Source: Thiopontia sp964344435 (lineage in GTDB: Bacteria > Pseudomonadota > Gammaproteobacteria > GCF-002020875). From it: 6,717 nt of DNA. The notes under the pieces are model-generated. The model was not told the DNA's origin, made no database searches, and worked only from the letters and a program-made list of their open reading frames with translations. The first letter of the stretch is position 1. Each line of letters opens with the position of its first letter. Below are positions 6,651 through 6,717 of the stretch, piece after piece. The translations under genes were made by a program, and so were the position numbers. The stretch covers positions 1-6,717 of the forward strand of contig CAYFNH010000111.1 of assembly GCA_964344435.1 (NCBI GenBank). The letters are read 5' to 3'.

Positions 6651-6679
6651 AATATCAAATAAGTTCACTGGTGTCCCAA
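6651..6679 (-). promoter_or_regulatory. Weak candidate promoter for the small STAS-like gene
   Basis: Read on the minus strand, TTGGGA (6674-6679) is followed after 17 bases by GATATT (6651-6656). Each hexamer matches its consensus at four of six positions. Transcription would begin near 6644, about 29 bases before the ATG. The remaining leader (6616-6717) shows no complete gene and no clear hairpin. Confidence 0.25.
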
Positions 6680-6717
6680 CGTTGAAGAGGTAAAACTCAC
6701 GTAGCCCCATAAAACAC

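Noticed and set aside
6549..6710. 53-codon minus-strand frame (MGLREFYLF...) overlapping the start of the STAS-like gene
   Set aside because: It has no clear ribosome-binding site, overlaps the better-supported gene by 67 bases in another frame, and has no recognisable family. It could be the tail of a gene entering from outside, but the sequence does not show this.
1..6717. CRISPR arrays, tRNA or rRNA genes, transposase genes
   Set aside because: No regularly spaced repeats, RNA-gene signatures or transposase-like reading frames were seen on either strand.

Overview
The window looks like chromosomal DNA from a proteobacterium, most likely a gammaproteobacterium. The evidence is moderately GC-rich coding sequence, hybrid two-component kinases typical of that group, and a G/C-rich hairpin repeat of the REP-like kind found between genes in many proteobacteria. 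Genus cannot be read from the sequence. A sulfur-oxidising or environmental lineage would fit, but that is only an impression.

Layout. Positions 1-247 hold no convincing gene. They contain a compact double-hairpin repeat (about 57-151) whose first half is also a textbook G-quadruplex motif, then two small perfect dyads, a consensus -10 box and a Shine-Dalgarno site leading into the first gene. Positions 248-2944 (+) encode an 898-residue MHYT-PAS-HisKA-HATPase-REC-Hpt hybrid histidine kinase. After a short gap, positions 3045-6185 (+) encode a second hybrid kinase of about 1046 residues: signal peptide, PhnD/TtrS-like periplasmic binding domain, one transmembrane helix, PAS region, HisKA, HATPase and REC, but no Hpt. 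Convergent to these, positions 6217-6615 (-) encode a small soluble 132-residue protein that resembles STAS/SpoIIAA-like proteins. The last 102 bases hold only its leader.

How the genes may work together. The two kinases share a closely similar HisKA-HATPase-REC core, including near-identical nucleotide stretches, so they look like tandem paralogues fitted with different input modules. One senses at or in the membrane (MHYT, plus a cytoplasmic PAS of NifL/Aer type). The other senses a periplasmic ligand. Only the first carries an Hpt domain, so one C-terminal Hpt may serve both receiver domains and feed a response regulator encoded elsewhere. That is an inference. No DNA-binding response regulator lies in the window.

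Nothing here is clearly a new defence or mobile system. The points most worth a second look are the split-sensor, single-Hpt kinase pair, the apparent PAS-within-PAS insertion in the second kinase, the Cys-pair loop in the first kinase, and the G4/hairpin repeat upstream.
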